9,317 bases of DNA. Source: an uncultured Porphyromonadaceae bacterium (lineage in GTDB: Bacteria > Bacteroidota > Bacteroidia > Bacteroidales > Muribaculaceae). Positions within the stretch are counted from its first letter, which is position 1. Each line of letters begins with the position of its first letter. Both the position numbers and the translations under genes were made by a program. The DNA lies in NCBI GenBank assembly GCA_947175455.1, contig CAMWMW010000033.1:1-9317 (forward strand). The letters are read 5' to 3'. Shown in pieces: positions 1 to 7,500 of this stretch. The notes under the pieces are model-generated. The model was not told the origin of the DNA. It saw only the letters and a list, made by a program, of their open reading frames with translations, and made no database searches.

Positions 1-75
1 CAGCAATGACACCACCGCCAAAAGCAGCGGCAACGACATCCGTTTGATTTTTTTAGGCTCTTTTAATTTCTTCAC
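1..75 (-). CDS. 5' end of an unidentified membrane or exported protein (partial)
   Basis: Only the beginning of this leftward gene is in the window; the rest lies before base 1. Read from GTG at 75-73 the protein starts MKKLKEPKKIKRMSLPLLLA and continues hydrophobic (VVSLL): a strongly basic head followed by a hydrophobic stretch, as in a signal peptide or N-terminal membrane anchor. An in-frame ATG at 39-37 is the alternative start, but it would drop the basic head. The frame is open across all 25 codons. A promoter-like TAAATTTG lies at 87-80, so close to the GTG that transcription would begin about at that codon; this is an argument for the ATG. I cannot name the family from 25 residues. 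It diverges from the NADH dehydrogenase gene. Confidence 0.45.
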   Translation of the reverse strand, partial: MKKLKEPKKIKRMSLPLLLAVVSLL

Positions 76-79
76 CTTG

Positions 80-87
80 CAAATTTA
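80..87 (-). promoter_or_regulatory. Possible -7 element for the leftward partial gene
   Basis: The leftward strand reads TAAATTTG, a perfect match to the Bacteroidetes -7 consensus TAnnTTTG. No TTTG lies 19-20 bases upstream, so only half of the promoter is recognisable. Its position would place the transcript start near 73-76. Confidence 0.3.
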
Positions 88-142
88 GCAAATAATTCGC
101 AACATTAGCGGTTTATTTTTCGTTAAAAAAATAAAAGAACAC

Positions 143-164
143 AGGAGAGGAAGGTGCCTCTCCT
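143..164 (+). promoter_or_regulatory. Hairpin in the leader of the NADH dehydrogenase gene
   Basis: AGGAGAGG (143-150) and CCTCTCCT (157-164) form a perfect 8-bp stem around a 6-base loop, 17 bases before the ATG at 182. The left arm resembles a ribosome-binding sequence but would be hidden in the stem, and it sits about 31 bases from the start codon, too far to be used directly. No T-run follows, so it is not an intrinsic terminator. A role in leader stability or translation control is a guess. Confidence 0.35.
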
Positions 165-181
165 TATCACATGCACCCTGT

Positions 182-1447
182 ATGGAAAAAATAGTTATTA
201 TCGGAGGCGGTTTCGCCGGACTGAATCTTGTGAAACGCCTTGACCCTGAAAAATACCGCATATCGCTGGTGGACCGCAATAATTTCCATTGCTTTCCTCC
301 TCTTTTTTATCAGATTGCCTCTTCAGGGCTTGTCAGCGCAAACATATGTTTCCCGTTCAGACGCGAGATCAAAAAGATGAAAAACGTCTCCTACCATATG
401 GGACACGTAAAGCAGATCGACATTGCCACAAAGAAAGTCACCACAAGCTACGAGACTCTTGACTACGACCGGCTCATCATCGCGGCAGGTTCCACCAACA
501 ATTATTTCGGGATGGAAAATCTCGCCGAAGAGACCTTCGGAATAAAGACAGTGGCGGAAGCGGCACATACCCGCGACGAGATTCTCGACCGTCTGGAGCG
601 CGGAGCCATATGCCACGACCCGGAGCGCAGACGCCGTCTTCTGACTTTCCTTGTGGTCGGCGGAGGCCCCTCGGGAGTGGAAATAGCCGGAGCGATCGGG
701 GAAATGAAAAAATACATCCTGTCGAAAGAATATCCCGAACTCAAACCCGATGATGTCACCGTCACCCTTATAGAAGCCGCCCCGCAACTGTTAGGCGCGA
801 TGAAAAAGAAATCGCGCGACAGAGCCGTCAAAGACCTTGAGAGCCTTATGGTGAACGTGCGCCTCAACACCGGACTTAAAAGCTACGAGAACAAATATGT
901 GACTTTTGCCGACGGACACAAGGAGTATTACGAGACCCTGATATGGACCGCCGGAGTCAAGGGTGAACCGATTCCCGGGCTGCCCCCGGAAACAATCGGA
1001 CGTGGCAACAGGATAATCGTGGATGAATACAACCGTGTCAAGGGATATGAAGACTCCATCATGGCTGTAGGCGACATCGCGCTCATGCAATGCGAGGCAT
1101 ATCCCAACGGACATCCGCAGATGGCGCAGCCTGCGATACAGCAGGCAAGGAACCTCGCGAAGAATCTAAACAAAGGGGAGTTCAGAAATAAATTCGAATA
1201 TCTCGACAAGGGTTCGATGGCGACAATCGGCAAGAACAGAGCCGTCGCCGATCTCAAAGGGTTCTCGTTCTCCGGATTTTTCGCATGGCTGACATGGCTG
1301 TTCATACATCTCATATCCATTCTGGGAATGCGCAACAAACTCAGCGTAATGGTAAACTGGTTCTGGAACTATCTTTTCTATTCAACCTCGCTGCGTCTGT
1401 TGCTGCGCCCAACAAAATTCCCGCTCCGCAAGCACTGGGGTGACTGA
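182..1447 (+). CDS. ndh: Type II NADH:quinone oxidoreductase (NDH-2)
   Basis: A single-subunit, non-proton-pumping flavoprotein that passes electrons from NADH through FAD to membrane quinone at the cytoplasmic face of the inner membrane. The 421 residues match the family size. In order: an FAD-binding Rossmann motif IIGGGFAG near residues 6-13; a second, NADH-binding Rossmann motif VVGGGPSGVEIAG at 158-170; AVGDIA at 295-300 with the FAD-contacting Asp298; and AQPAIQQA at 315-322, corresponding to the AQxAxQQ quinone-site motif of NDH-2 enzymes. The C-terminal part, about 360-410, is rich in Trp, Phe and Leu with scattered basic residues, as expected for the amphipathic membrane-docking region. 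The start is fixed by the glycine motif only six residues in. No good Shine-Dalgarno sequence precedes it. A different flavin-dependent pyridine-nucleotide oxidoreductase is the only realistic alternative. Confidence 0.93.
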   Translation: MEKIVIIGGGFAGLNLVKRLDPEKYRISLVDRNNFHCFPPLFYQIASSGLVSANICFPFRREIKKMKNVSYHMGHVKQIDIATKKVTTSYETLDYDRLIIAAGSTNNYFGMENLAEETFGIKTVAEAAHTRDEILDRLERGAICHDPERRRRLLTFLVVGGGPSGVEIAGAIGEMKKYILSKEYPELKPDDVTVTLIEAAPQLLGAMKKKSRDRAVKDLESLMVNVRLNTGLKSYENKYVTFADGHKEYYETLIWTAGVKGEPIPGLPPETIGRGNRIIVDEYNRVKGYEDSIMAVGDIALMQCEAYPNGHPQMAQPAIQQARNLAKNLNKGEFRNKFEYLDKGSMATIGKNRAVADLKGFSFSGFFAWLTWLFIHLISILGMRNKLSVMVNWFWNYLFYSTSLRLLLRPTKFPLRKHWGD

Positions 1448-1476
1448 GACGCAGCACTGCGGTCTGAATTATTTTT
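1447..1476 (+). terminator. Possible intrinsic terminator after the NADH dehydrogenase gene
   Basis: AGACGCAG (1447-1454) pairs with CTGC-G-GTCT (1457-1465) with one bulged G, overlapping the stop codon. A T-rich run follows (TTATTTTT, 1469-1476). The tight apical loop forces one or two pairs to open, so the stem is moderate. Its place at the end of a gene supports the call. Confidence 0.4.
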
Positions 1477-1478
1477 GT

Positions 1479-1497
1479 TAAATTTGCACACATGTGT
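1479..1497 (+). promoter_or_regulatory. Likely promoter of the META lipoprotein with an overlapping palindrome
   Basis: TAAATTTG at 1479-1486 is a perfect Bacteroidetes -7 element; no clear -33 TTTG is found at the right spacing. Immediately downstream, at 1488-1497, is the perfect 10-bp palindrome ACACATGTGT, which would cover the expected transcript start near 1491. A palindrome in that position is a reasonable operator candidate. The leader would be about 120 bases and would include the tandem repeat at 1527-1559. Confidence 0.4.
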
Positions 1498-1526
1498 TAA
1501 ACCCAAGTCCGTATATACACTCCAAT

Positions 1527-1559
1527 AATAGAAAACTGACAGAAATAGAAAACTGACAG
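1527..1559 (+). repeat. Two-copy tandem repeat, 17-base period
   Basis: AATAGAAAACTGACAG occurs at 1527-1542 and exactly again at 1544-1559, separated by one base. It lies in the leader of the META lipoprotein gene, about 50 bases before the ATG. Confidence 0.9.
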
Positions 1560-1609
1560 GAACCCCTCAATAAAAAATATACTTAAATAATAGAATTAGA
1601 TTAAAAGTT

Positions 1610-2515
1610 ATGAAAAAAGAGATATTCACATTCATGATTGCAGCCGGGGCGATGATGAGCCTTGGCAGTTGCTCGCTGTTCGACAAAGTGACGGGCAAGA
1701 ACGGTTCCGCTTCCGACGGCGGAGGGAAAGAGATCAGCCAGGAGGCTGTGCTTCCCCATGACCGCGAGCACATTGCGGCTAAAAAGGAAATCAAGACATA
1801 TACCTCGGAAGAGATAGCGAAAGGTGTGGTAAAGGGAGACTGGGCGATAGAGAAGGTTTACGGCAAGGATGCCGTAGGCGAGAAAGCTCCGTTCCTCAAG
1901 TTCGAGCCTTCGGAAGGACGCGTATACGGCAACAACGGCTGCAACATGCTTAACGGCGGATATAAATATAACGCCGCCGACAGCACGATAACTTTCACAA
2001 AGGTGGCGACAACCATGATGATGTGCGCAAAGGAAGGAATAACCGACTATGAGATAAACAGGGCACTTGATGCAACAAGATTCTACACATGGGAAATCAA
2101 GGGCGATGATTACTATCTCTATTTCCTTGACGCAGACAAAAACAAGGTTATGGAACTCATGCATCAGAATTTCGATTTCCTCAACGGAGCGTGGAATGTG
2201 ACCCGCATCAACGACACAAAGGTCACCAATCCCGATGTGCAGCTCGTGATTGACGTGCCGGAAGGGAAAGTGCACGGCAACACAGGATGCAACATCCTCA
2301 ACGGATCGCTTGAGACAGACATGGAGGCTGTAAACTCGATTTCATTCAGCGCGATTGCGACAACCCGCATGGCATGCCCCCCGGAAAACAACGAGACCGA
2401 ACTCCTGGTGGCGCTTGAAGAGGCTTCGACCGCGAAACCTATCAGTCCCAAAGAGGTGATACTCCTCAACAGCCAGGGGAAACAGGTGCTGCTCCTTACC
2501 AGAGCCGCAAACTGA
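1610..2515 (+). CDS. Lipoprotein with two META (HslJ-like) domains
   Basis: A 301-residue exported lipoprotein. Residues 1-21 are a lipoprotein signal peptide: basic start MKKE, a hydrophobic core, and lipobox LGSC with acylated Cys21. After a Gly/Ser-rich linker come two homologous META/DUF306 domains, about 76-187 and 191-298. Each carries the same pair of signatures: GNNGCN at 107-112 with ATTMMMC at 133-139, then GNTGCN at 223-228 with ATTRMAC at 250-256. The two cysteines of each domain are well placed for a disulfide, which is inference. E. coli HslJ, a single-domain member, is a heat-inducible outer-membrane lipoprotein linked to novobiocin resistance; the biochemical role of the family is not settled. 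No acidic surface-export signal follows Cys21, so a periplasm-facing anchor is more likely than surface display. The ATG is chosen because it gives the complete signal peptide. Confidence 0.88.
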   Translation: MKKEIFTFMIAAGAMMSLGSCSLFDKVTGKNGSASDGGGKEISQEAVLPHDREHIAAKKEIKTYTSEEIAKGVVKGDWAIEKVYGKDAVGEKAPFLKFEPSEGRVYGNNGCNMLNGGYKYNAADSTITFTKVATTMMMCAKEGITDYEINRALDATRFYTWEIKGDDYYLYFLDADKNKVMELMHQNFDFLNGAWNVTRINDTKVTNPDVQLVIDVPEGKVHGNTGCNILNGSLETDMEAVNSISFSAIATTRMACPPENNETELLVALEEASTAKPISPKEVILLNSQGKQVLLLTRAAN

Positions 2516-2546
2516 CATGATTCCGTACAATGCCGCGATATCAGAC

Positions 2547-2574
2547 AATACTGTAATATAAATACTGTAATATA
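2547..2574 (+). repeat. Two-copy perfect tandem repeat, 14-base unit
   Basis: AATACTGTAATATA occurs at 2547-2560 and exactly again at 2561-2574, with no spacer. It sits between the META lipoprotein stop codon and the shared hairpin at 2578-2612. Confidence 0.92.
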
Positions 2575-2577
2575 AGT

Positions 2578-2612
2578 GAATAAAGGGGATTTGAATCAAA
2601 TCCCCTTTATTC
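2578..2612. terminator. Bidirectional terminator between convergent genes
   Basis: Two perfectly complementary 17-base arms (2578-2594 and 2596-2612) flank a single central A; sterically the innermost pairs will form the loop. The core is AAAGGGGATTT paired with AAATCCCCTTT, so each strand reads A-run, GC core, T-run. That is the classic shape of a terminator working in both directions. It closes the rightward META lipoprotein transcript and the leftward L25-pth-hslR block. The right arm overlaps the last codon and stop of the S4 gene (stop at 2609-2607). Confidence 0.85.
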
Positions 2613-3023
2613 GTCTTCCCAGTCAAGATAAAAATCATCTGCCGTGTAGCTCTCCTCTTTGAAACGGGAAAGTTCGCGGCTGTCTCTTTTCGTGGGCCGT
2701 CCGAGTCCCTTGCGCCTGTCAACAAAACCGGAGATGCGCGTCATCTCAAGCAGTTCATACTGCTCGGGAGCTGTCACATTCTCCAGATATTCGGGCACAA
2801 GCTTCGCACCGAGACGGTTGCCTGTAATTTTCAGCACCCGGAAAGAATAAGTGATCGGCGGTTTCCTGACATCGATCACGTCACCCTCCTTTATGCAACG
2901 GGAAGGCTTCACCGCGACACCGCCTATCGACACCCTCCCTTTCTTGCACGCTTCTGTGGCGATGGTTCTCGTCTTGAAAACCCGCATCGCCCAAAGCCAT
3001 TTGTCTACTCTTTCTTCAGCCAT
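2607..3023 (-). CDS. hslR: S4-domain RNA-binding protein, Hsp15 (HslR) family
   Basis: A 138-residue cytoplasmic protein. It opens with the Hsp15/S4 signature RVDKWLWAMRVFKTRT (residues 5-20), then the rest of the S4 fold with GRVSIGGVAVKPS near 29-41 and GDVIDVR near 47-53. The C-terminal part is basic and ends with RPTKRDSRELSRF followed by an acidic tail, matching the end of E. coli HslR in character. Known Hsp15 binds free 50S subunits carrying nascent-chain tRNA and helps recycle them, which fits the pth and L25 neighbours. It is the last gene of the leftward block, 47 bases after pth. The ATG is preceded by a duplicated 16-base A/T-rich segment. Another S4 protein, such as a pseudouridine synthase fragment, is unlikely because of the HslR-specific tail. 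Confidence 0.85.
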   Translation of the reverse strand: MAEERVDKWLWAMRVFKTRTIATEACKKGRVSIGGVAVKPSRCIKEGDVIDVRKPPITYSFRVLKITGNRLGAKLVPEYLENVTAPEQYELLEMTRISGFVDRRKGLGRPTKRDSRELSRFKEESYTADDFYLDWEDE

Positions 3024-3055
3024 AACCTGTTAATTATATAACCCGTTAATTATAA
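3024..3055 (-). repeat. Imperfect 16-base tandem duplication directly upstream of the hslR start
   Basis: AACCTGTTAATTATAT (3024-3039) is followed at once by AACCCGTTAATTATAA (3040-3055); 14 of 16 bases match. On the coding (leftward) strand, the copy touching the start codon supplies the whole translation-initiation region, so the duplication repeats that region. Confidence 0.85.
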
Positions 3056-3070
3056 AAGACCGGGAACCTG

Positions 3071-3634
3071 TCATTTATTGAAATGTGTCATCGCGAAGTC
3101 GGCTCCCGAGAGGCAGAATGCCTTCACAGCCTCGGAGGCTTTCTTCAGAAGCGCGGGCATTTCAGCCATCTCTTCCGGCGGAAATTTGCCAAGCACATAA
3201 TCGACCTGACAACCTTTCGGGAAATCGTTGCCCACTCCGAAACGCAGACGCGCATAGTTCTGCGTGCCGAGTTCGGAGGCGATATTCCGGAGTCCGTTAT
3301 GCCCGGCGTCCGAACCCTGCTTGCGCATGCGTATCGCTCCGAAAGGCAACGCTATGTCATCGACGATGACAAGCAGATTCTCCAGCGGAAGTTTCTCCTT
3401 GTTCATCCAATAACGCACGGCAACCCCGCTGAGGTTCATGAACGTAGAAGGTTTCAGCAACATCAGCTCGCAGTTCTTGACCTTCACCTTCGCCATATCC
3501 CCGTAACGGCACGAGCTGAATGACACTCCCGCCTCTTCAGCCATATGGTCTCCAAGCATGAAACCGGCGTTGTGACGTGTGCCGGCATATTCCGGACCCA
3601 TGTTGCCAAGACATGTAATCAAATATCTTTTCAT
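3071..3634 (-). CDS. pth: Peptidyl-tRNA hydrolase
   Basis: Cleaves the ester bond of peptidyl-tRNAs that fall off the ribosome, releasing the peptide and reusable tRNA in the cytoplasm. The 187 residues match the Pth1 family. Catalytic and tRNA-binding positions are all present: Asn11 in CLGNMGPEY; the catalytic His21 in TRHNAGF; Asn67 in FMNLSG; Asp93 in VDDIALPFG; and Asn113 in GHNGLRN. They correspond to N10, H20, N68, D93 and N114 of the E. coli enzyme. The start MKRYLITCLGN places the first beta strand immediately after the ATG, as usual. It follows L25 by 80 bases containing a hairpin, and precedes hslR; L25-pth-hslR is a familiar Bacteroidetes order. No clear promoter of its own is seen, so expression probably depends on read-through from L25. 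Confidence 0.95.
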   Translation of the reverse strand: MKRYLITCLGNMGPEYAGTRHNAGFMLGDHMAEEAGVSFSSCRYGDMAKVKVKNCELMLLKPSTFMNLSGVAVRYWMNKEKLPLENLLVIVDDIALPFGAIRMRKQGSDAGHNGLRNIASELGTQNYARLRFGVGNDFPKGCQVDYVLGKFPPEEMAEMPALLKKASEAVKAFCLSGADFAMTHFNK

Positions 3635-3657
3635 ATCTTCGTTCTCTTATTACCAAA

Positions 3658-3689
3658 AGACACCCCTCCCAATGCGGGGAAGGGTGTCT
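3658..3689 (-). terminator. Intrinsic terminator or attenuator between L25 and pth
   Basis: AGACACCC (3658-3665) pairs with GGGTGTCT (3682-3689). After one mismatch the stem continues with T-A and CCC/GGG pairs, closing on a loop of about six bases. Read leftward, the stem is followed by a short T-run (TTTT, then GG). The run is brief, so termination may be partial, allowing some L25 transcripts to continue into pth. Confidence 0.65.
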
Positions 3690-3714
3690 CTGCGATTTTG
3701 TCTGATTGTGCGGA

Positions 3715-4368
3715 TTAAGCCTCTGCTGCTTTTGCTGCGGCACCACGTGCGGCACGTGTGAGCTGAACAGCGCAGACAACGGCGTTCTTGGCGTTCATCA
3801 GTTCAAGACCCTCATAGTGGAGATCTCCGACTGCGAGTGACTTGCCGAGACCAAGGTGGTCAACGTTGATGACGAGACGCTCGGGTATCTCTGTGTAAGT
3901 GGCTTTGACCTTAAGCTTACGCATAGACATGACGAGCTTACCACCGGCTTTCACACCCTCTGCGTGACCCTCGATCTTGACGGGAACTTCCATCACGATG
4001 GGCTTATCGGGATAAACCTCGAGGAAATCGATGTGAAGAACTGTGTCTTTCACGGGCTGGAACTGAAGATCCTTCATCACAGCTTTCTTTGTCTCGCCGT
4101 TGATATTGAGGTTTACCTCAAAGATATCGGGAGTGTAGATAAGCTTGCGGACATCTTCGTTCTTCACTACGATGTCTGTTGTGATGATACCGCGCTTGTC
4201 ATCGATCTCAACGAGTTTCTCACCCGGTTTGAGAGTGCCGTTGAAAGGAAGCTCAACGATGGTGCCGCCGTTGATGACTGCGGGAATCTTACCCTCCTTG
4301 CGGAGTGCCTTCACCGATTTCTTGCCCAGTTCAAGACGGGGCTCTGCATTCAAATCAAATGTCTTCAT
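3715..4368 (-). CDS. rplY: 50S ribosomal protein L25/general stress protein Ctc
   Basis: A 5S rRNA-binding protein of the large ribosomal subunit, in the long CTC/TL5 form with two domains (217 residues; E. coli L25 has only the first). The N-terminal L25 domain covers about residues 1-95, with GKKSVKALRKEGKIPAVI near 15-32. The C-terminal beta domain follows from about 100 to 190, with HIDFLEVYPDKP and IPERLVINVDHLGLGKSL as typical stretches. The tail is an Ala-rich low-complexity segment. It is first in a leftward block with pth and hslR. It has its own strong promoter at 4484-4515 and a leader of about 110 bases with a stable hairpin and a short in-frame open frame. The ATG is preceded by an A-rich stretch instead of a Shine-Dalgarno sequence, which is usual for highly expressed Bacteroidetes genes. 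Confidence 0.95.
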   Translation of the reverse strand: MKTFDLNAEPRLELGKKSVKALRKEGKIPAVINGGTIVELPFNGTLKPGEKLVEIDDKRGIITTDIVVKNEDVRKLIYTPDIFEVNLNINGETKKAVMKDLQFQPVKDTVLHIDFLEVYPDKPIVMEVPVKIEGHAEGVKAGGKLVMSMRKLKVKATYTEIPERLVINVDHLGLGKSLAVGDLHYEGLELMNAKNAVVCAVQLTRAARGAAAKAAEA

Positions 4369-4374
4369 TTTCTT

Positions 4375-4458
4375 TTAATTTGTGTTACTCAAAATAAGTC
4401 TGCTCAGGCATTCTTTCTCCTTTGGGAGCGGCACCCGTGGCGCCTGCAAATTTCCCAT
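4375..4458 (-). CDS. Possible 27-codon leader ORF ahead of L25
   Basis: An ATG at 4458-4456 opens a 27-residue frame that begins MGNLQAPRVPLPKEKECL and ends at TAA (4377-4375), six bases before the L25 ATG. It is in the same frame as L25, so only this stop separates the two. It lies wholly inside the predicted L25 leader RNA, and its start comes about 20 bases after the predicted transcript start. No family is recognisable. It could be a leader peptide that couples translation to L25, or chance; the sequence alone does not decide. Confidence 0.2.
   Translation of the reverse strand: MGNLQAPRVPLPKEKECLSRLILSNTN
4430..4444 (-). promoter_or_regulatory. GC-rich hairpin in the L25 leader RNA
   Basis: On the leftward strand GGCGCC, ACG, GGTGCC form a 6-bp stem with one G-U pair; two further G-C pairs can be added across a bulged A. 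There is no T-run, so it is not a terminator. Ribosomal-protein leaders often bind their own product, but no known L25 leader motif is recognised here. Confidence 0.35.
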
Positions 4459-4483
4459 CACACGTTTTTGCTCAAAAGCGCCG

Positions 4484-4515
4484 CAAAGTTAACTCTTTTT
4501 TTCCACACTGCCAAA
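4484..4515 (-). promoter_or_regulatory. Promoter of the L25-pth-hslR block
   Basis: On the leftward strand TTTG (4515-4512) is followed by exactly 20 bases and then TAACTTTG (4491-4484). Both elements match the Bacteroidetes sigma-ABfr consensus (TTTG at -33, TAnnTTTG at -7) at the expected spacing. It is the best promoter in the window. Transcription should start near 4478-4480, giving a leader of about 110 bases before L25. Confidence 0.75.
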
Positions 4516-4570
4516 TCGACAATTCTGCAAAAACAAAATGCAAAAAGAAGAAAAGGTGCTGTCGGCGGAA

Positions 4571-7500
4571 TCAGCTACGCCCGCAAAGGTCATGGAGATG
4601 GCAGAAGCGACAGTGGCTTTCATCCTCGGCGGGAGAGAAGGGGACCATCGGATCAAAGATCTCCTCTATCATGCCGTTGACCCTTGAAAGGAACTCTGCG
4701 TTGACCTGTTTGTGACCGTCTATCCTTTCTTTCGCGATTTTGGGTATGACCTCACCGTCGGATGATATGCGTCCCACCTCATATATCGACACCTTCACAT
4801 CCTCGTCCATCCCTTTGTCGAGATTCAGGAGGTTGGCATACAACAGCAGCTGAAAAAGATTCTTGGCAGAGTACTCCCCATTGAAGATATCATCAAACTC
4901 CTCCGCCGCCACAAGGCTGCCGCCGGTCTTGTAATCGACAATCCGCCATCGTTCCGATGCCGTTCCGGGATTCAACACGTCAAGACGGTCTATGGCATAT
5001 TTCATGTTCACTTTCCTGCCCGGCGCGAATTCCCATTCATAAAGCCCGGTCATCTCTCCGCCGGCAAGCTCGAACGGAGCCAGACCGAGGTCATACCTCA
5101 GAATATCGCGTATCTGCCTTTCGAGCTGCCGCGCCACCATCGCCGCGGCACCCTCTATGGGGTCGTCAAGTTCCTCTCCTTTCTTTTTAAAATGCTCCTT
5201 GTTTATAGAGCGACGGAGATGACGGCGGATAAGACCGGTGTCTTCAAGCATTGACGAAAGACGCTCCGGAGTCATGAGGATTCTGTTCTCAAGAAACAGT
5301 TTTCGGTCTTTATCGGGGAAATACAGACATAACATGGTGTCATGGATGATATTTCCCTGCGTGATCGGATCTATATAGTCACTGGCGTCTGTGTCTGTTT
5401 TAAGATTCGCTATCACCTCATAATAGAATTTCACCTGACATTCACCATATTTGCGCAATGCCGACGCCGAGAAGTTCCGGCGTGAGCCGGGGCGGGCAAA
5501 TTCCATTATATCAGCCATAACCGATGATGTCTTTTCAACAGGGCGCAGCTCGGAAGCGGTATCGGCAAGCATAAACCGATAGTTCTCATATTTTATTCCA
5601 TCGCGCGCGTAAAGATAGCGGAGCTGTCTCAGATAGCGCGACTCACCCCCGGAACGCATCCCTTCGCCGCTTCTTGCGTCATACAGCAGAGTAACAGACC
5701 TGGCACGCGAGATCATACGGTAAAAATAGTAAGCAAACAGACGCTCCTGATAATTGGAATAAGGCAATCCGTAGCCGTGACGCAGAGAGTCGGGGATGAA
5801 TGTGGCTTTCCGTGCCTTACGAGGCATCACGCGGTCATTGAGTGAAAGAATCACGAGATGGTCGAAATCAAGGGCACGCGTTTCAAGCAGACCCATCACC
5901 TGCAGCCCTTCGAGAGGCTCGCCTTCAAATGTGACCCTCTCGCCTGAAAGCAGTCTGTCTACCATATAAAATACTCCCTGCAGCCCCATCTCTATTCCAT
6001 GTTCCCCGGCTGCCCACTCAAGACGCCTCAACGCATCGCGATAAAGAGCGATATGGGAACGGTCTATCCTTGACTTCACCACACCTCCCGGCTCATCGGC
6101 AAGCGCCGCGTCTATGTGGACAAGGATATTGTCGATATATCTTATGGCCGCCTTGGTGCCGGTGCCGAACGGCTCCACATCAAGCAGAGAGACAGAACCG
6201 TTTCCCACGACCCGCGTCATGTCTCCCATGGTCACGGTAAGCCGGTGATGATTCAGTATATCGGAATTAAGTTCCGATACATTGCGGCTGCCAAGCAACG
6301 CATGGGCAAAAGGATGGGAAAGAAGCATCCTCACATCTTCATGAAAATATGCCGTCCCTCCGTCACGCTTGCGGCTCCGGGCATGCAGTTGCCGGAGATG
6401 ATGCAGAAAAGAGGCGACGGATGTGAGACGCAACGAATAACCCATCGTAAGATTCACTTCCGACAAAGATTCCGGAAGCGCATAGAGAAGAGGCAACAGC
6501 AGATTCTCGTCGGGGAGCACCACAGCCACGCGGGCATCACGCACATCATCGGCACCCACAAGCTCTATAATCTCTTCGACCCGTGACGCCGCGATCTTGG
6601 TCTGAGCCGAATTGGAAGGCGAGGCTATCACCCGTATTTCCGGCGGCATTGTCTCGACACGGTTGCGCTCAAGATATGGCAACGCCCAGTCTGGTGACGG
6701 GAAATTGCGTTTATTCAGGCGCAGGAACGCCGCCGCATCGCTGTCGGGCGATTCCAGGACCGGTCCGGTAGCGTCCCAATAGAAATCGGCAAAAGATTCC
6801 TTTTCATCTTCATAATATCCTCCTGCCTTATAAATCTCCTCGAAGATAAGCGCCTCCGCTGTAGACAATGCGTTGAAACCCACGAAAACCATTTTCTTAT
6901 ATCCGAGTAGTTCTCTCCCCATCTCCCGGATACGTTGCAGCGCCACGCGGTAGACACCGCCTGGAGTCGCAAGCCCATCTGCGGCAAGATCTTCGTCAAG
7001 AGCGTGATAAAGAGGAGCCATAGCCTGCCATAGATACATGAAGCGTTCCTTTACCGATGAATTCCCTTCGGGGGGTACAAGATTTTTCCAGAACCGTTCC
7101 ACATCCCTGTAATTCGGAGAATAACCGAAATAACGCTCCAGTATCTCAAGCTGGTCGGGTGTCAGAAAGTTGGATGCGATCTCCCTGTAATCGCTGACGT
7201 TGGCGAATATGGCATCAGGATCCACATTATACTGGTCTACCTCGCTGAAATCCGAAAGCAGGATCTCACCCCAGCTCCGGAAGGCGTCAAACTCAAGGAG
7301 TTCGTCACCCTGCACGCTGCCGGGAATCAGCGACCTGTTACTCTTATATATATTGAACAGGCGGAACAACATGTCGATACGAGTGGCAACGCCTCGTCCG
7401 GACACATTCTCTACAAAATCCGATATCGAAAGCACCTCAGGAGCCATCGCTACCCTGTTTCCGAGCATATTGGAAAGACTTTTTAGGAAGAACGTTCCCG

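Noticed and set aside
1601..2275. Leftward 224-codon open frame opposite the META lipoprotein
   Set aside because: The rightward frame has a signal peptide, lipobox and repeated META motifs; this one is Cys/His-rich without domain features, as expected for an antisense shadow.
3856..4680. Rightward 274-codon open frame opposite L25 and its promoter
   Set aside because: It is the mirror of the L25 reading frame, continues through the L25 promoter and into the opposite strand of the nuclease end, and resembles no protein family.
6116..6586. Rightward 156-codon frame inside the nuclease gene
   Set aside because: It is antisense to a continuous, recognisable AddB-like protein and has no motif of its own.
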